Translations under genes and position numbers: made by a program
Notes under the pieces: generated by a model
Database searches by the model: none
Seen by the model: only the letters and a program-made list of their open reading frames with translations
Told to the model about the DNA's origin: nothing
In this document: piece by piece, positions 63,696 to 64,000 of the stretch
How positions within the stretch are numbered: the stretch's first letter is position 1
Layout of the letters: the number at the start of each line of letters is the position of its first letter
NCBI GenBank assembly: GCA_963575745.1
Contig: CAUYUJ010004558.1
Coordinates: forward strand, 823,347 to 887,346
Direction of reading: 5' to 3'
Length of the DNA stretch: 64,000 bases
From: Prorocentrum cordatum
Lineage: Eukaryota > Sar > Dinophyceae > Prorocentrales > Prorocentraceae

Positions 63696-63937
63696 TAGAA
63701 ATGTCCTTGGCGACGTACCCATCCCCTGCGCAATGCGGGGCAGGAGTAGCTTGGGAGATTTGACGAGAAGGCGGCGATGTGACATAGACGCATATACTTC
63801 TGCAAGCGGCATTCGGAAGGTTCGCAGGTCCCCAATCAAGGGAAAAATCGATGAGTAACTAAGTGAAACCTTGACTCACTGGGGAAGACGCAAAGGCAAG
63901 GGGCTTGAAACGTCGGCGGGACAGCAACAGCATGACA

Positions 63938-64000
63938 TGGCCGCCCAGGGACGGCGAAGTCCCACTCAGACCCGCGTAGTGCCTCACCCCGCTGGGCCCA
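63938..64000. repeat. Start of another M1 minisatellite copy (cut by window end)
   Basis: The last ~60 bases ('gggacggcgaagtccca', 'cgcgtagtgcctcaccccgctgggcc') match the M1 minisatellite of 33052-35445, about 28 kb away, suggesting another array continues beyond the window. Confidence 0.65.

Overview
The window looks like nuclear DNA of a dinoflagellate. The strongest evidence is two exact copies of the dinoflagellate spliced-leader (SL) exon, at 41385-41406 and 53295-53316. High GC, very low gene density, LINE-type retroelements, an ISXO2-like transposase relic and abundant simple and complex satellites fit the same picture. The trinucleotide-rich style resembles Prorocentrum-type genomes, but that is only an impression. 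I see no bacterial operons, rRNA, tRNA or CRISPR.

Layout. 1-10 kb: gene-poor DNA with MITE-like elements, a foldback element and a segmental duplication. 10.1-11.5 kb: a broken ISXO2/IS1595-like transposase. 12.3-16.1 kb: long (GGA)n tracts, one TCC-bracketed repeat unit on the minus strand and a MITE. 17.0-18.9 kb: an unrecognised alanine/leucine-rich coding region. 22.1-23.1 kb: an intact single-exon gene for a Tudor-like/2OG-Fe(II) oxygenase. 24.4-27.5 kb: three tandem ~1-kb repeats, then poly(A). 28-41 kb: long (TCC)n tracts alternating with four further TCC-bracketed units, two ~100-bp minisatellites and a (CGT)n region. 41.4-45.7 kb: LINE-A, SL-tagged and truncated at its 3' end. 46-53 kb: TCC tracts, MITEs and a possible phosphodiesterase exon fragment. 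53.3-60.3 kb: LINE-B, SL-tagged, with ORF1, endonuclease, RT and RNase H. 61-63.7 kb: four tandem ~0.7-kb repeats.

How the pieces may work together. Both LINEs start with a full SL directly abutting (TCC)n and end in (TCC)n. A different, non-coding family (five copies, one of them split) also lies between (TCC)n tracts in a fixed orientation. My leading hypothesis is that (TCC)n microsatellites are landing pads for target-primed reverse transcription of trans-spliced LINE RNA. The pyrimidine tract plus the AG at the end of the inherited SL could then act as a new trans-splice acceptor, so each copy could regenerate its exact 5' end without its own promoter. In both LINEs the ORF1 stop sits in the context TTTAGC and ORF2 is in the +1 frame, which suggests recoding. 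These functional ideas are inference; the sequence arrangement itself is directly visible.
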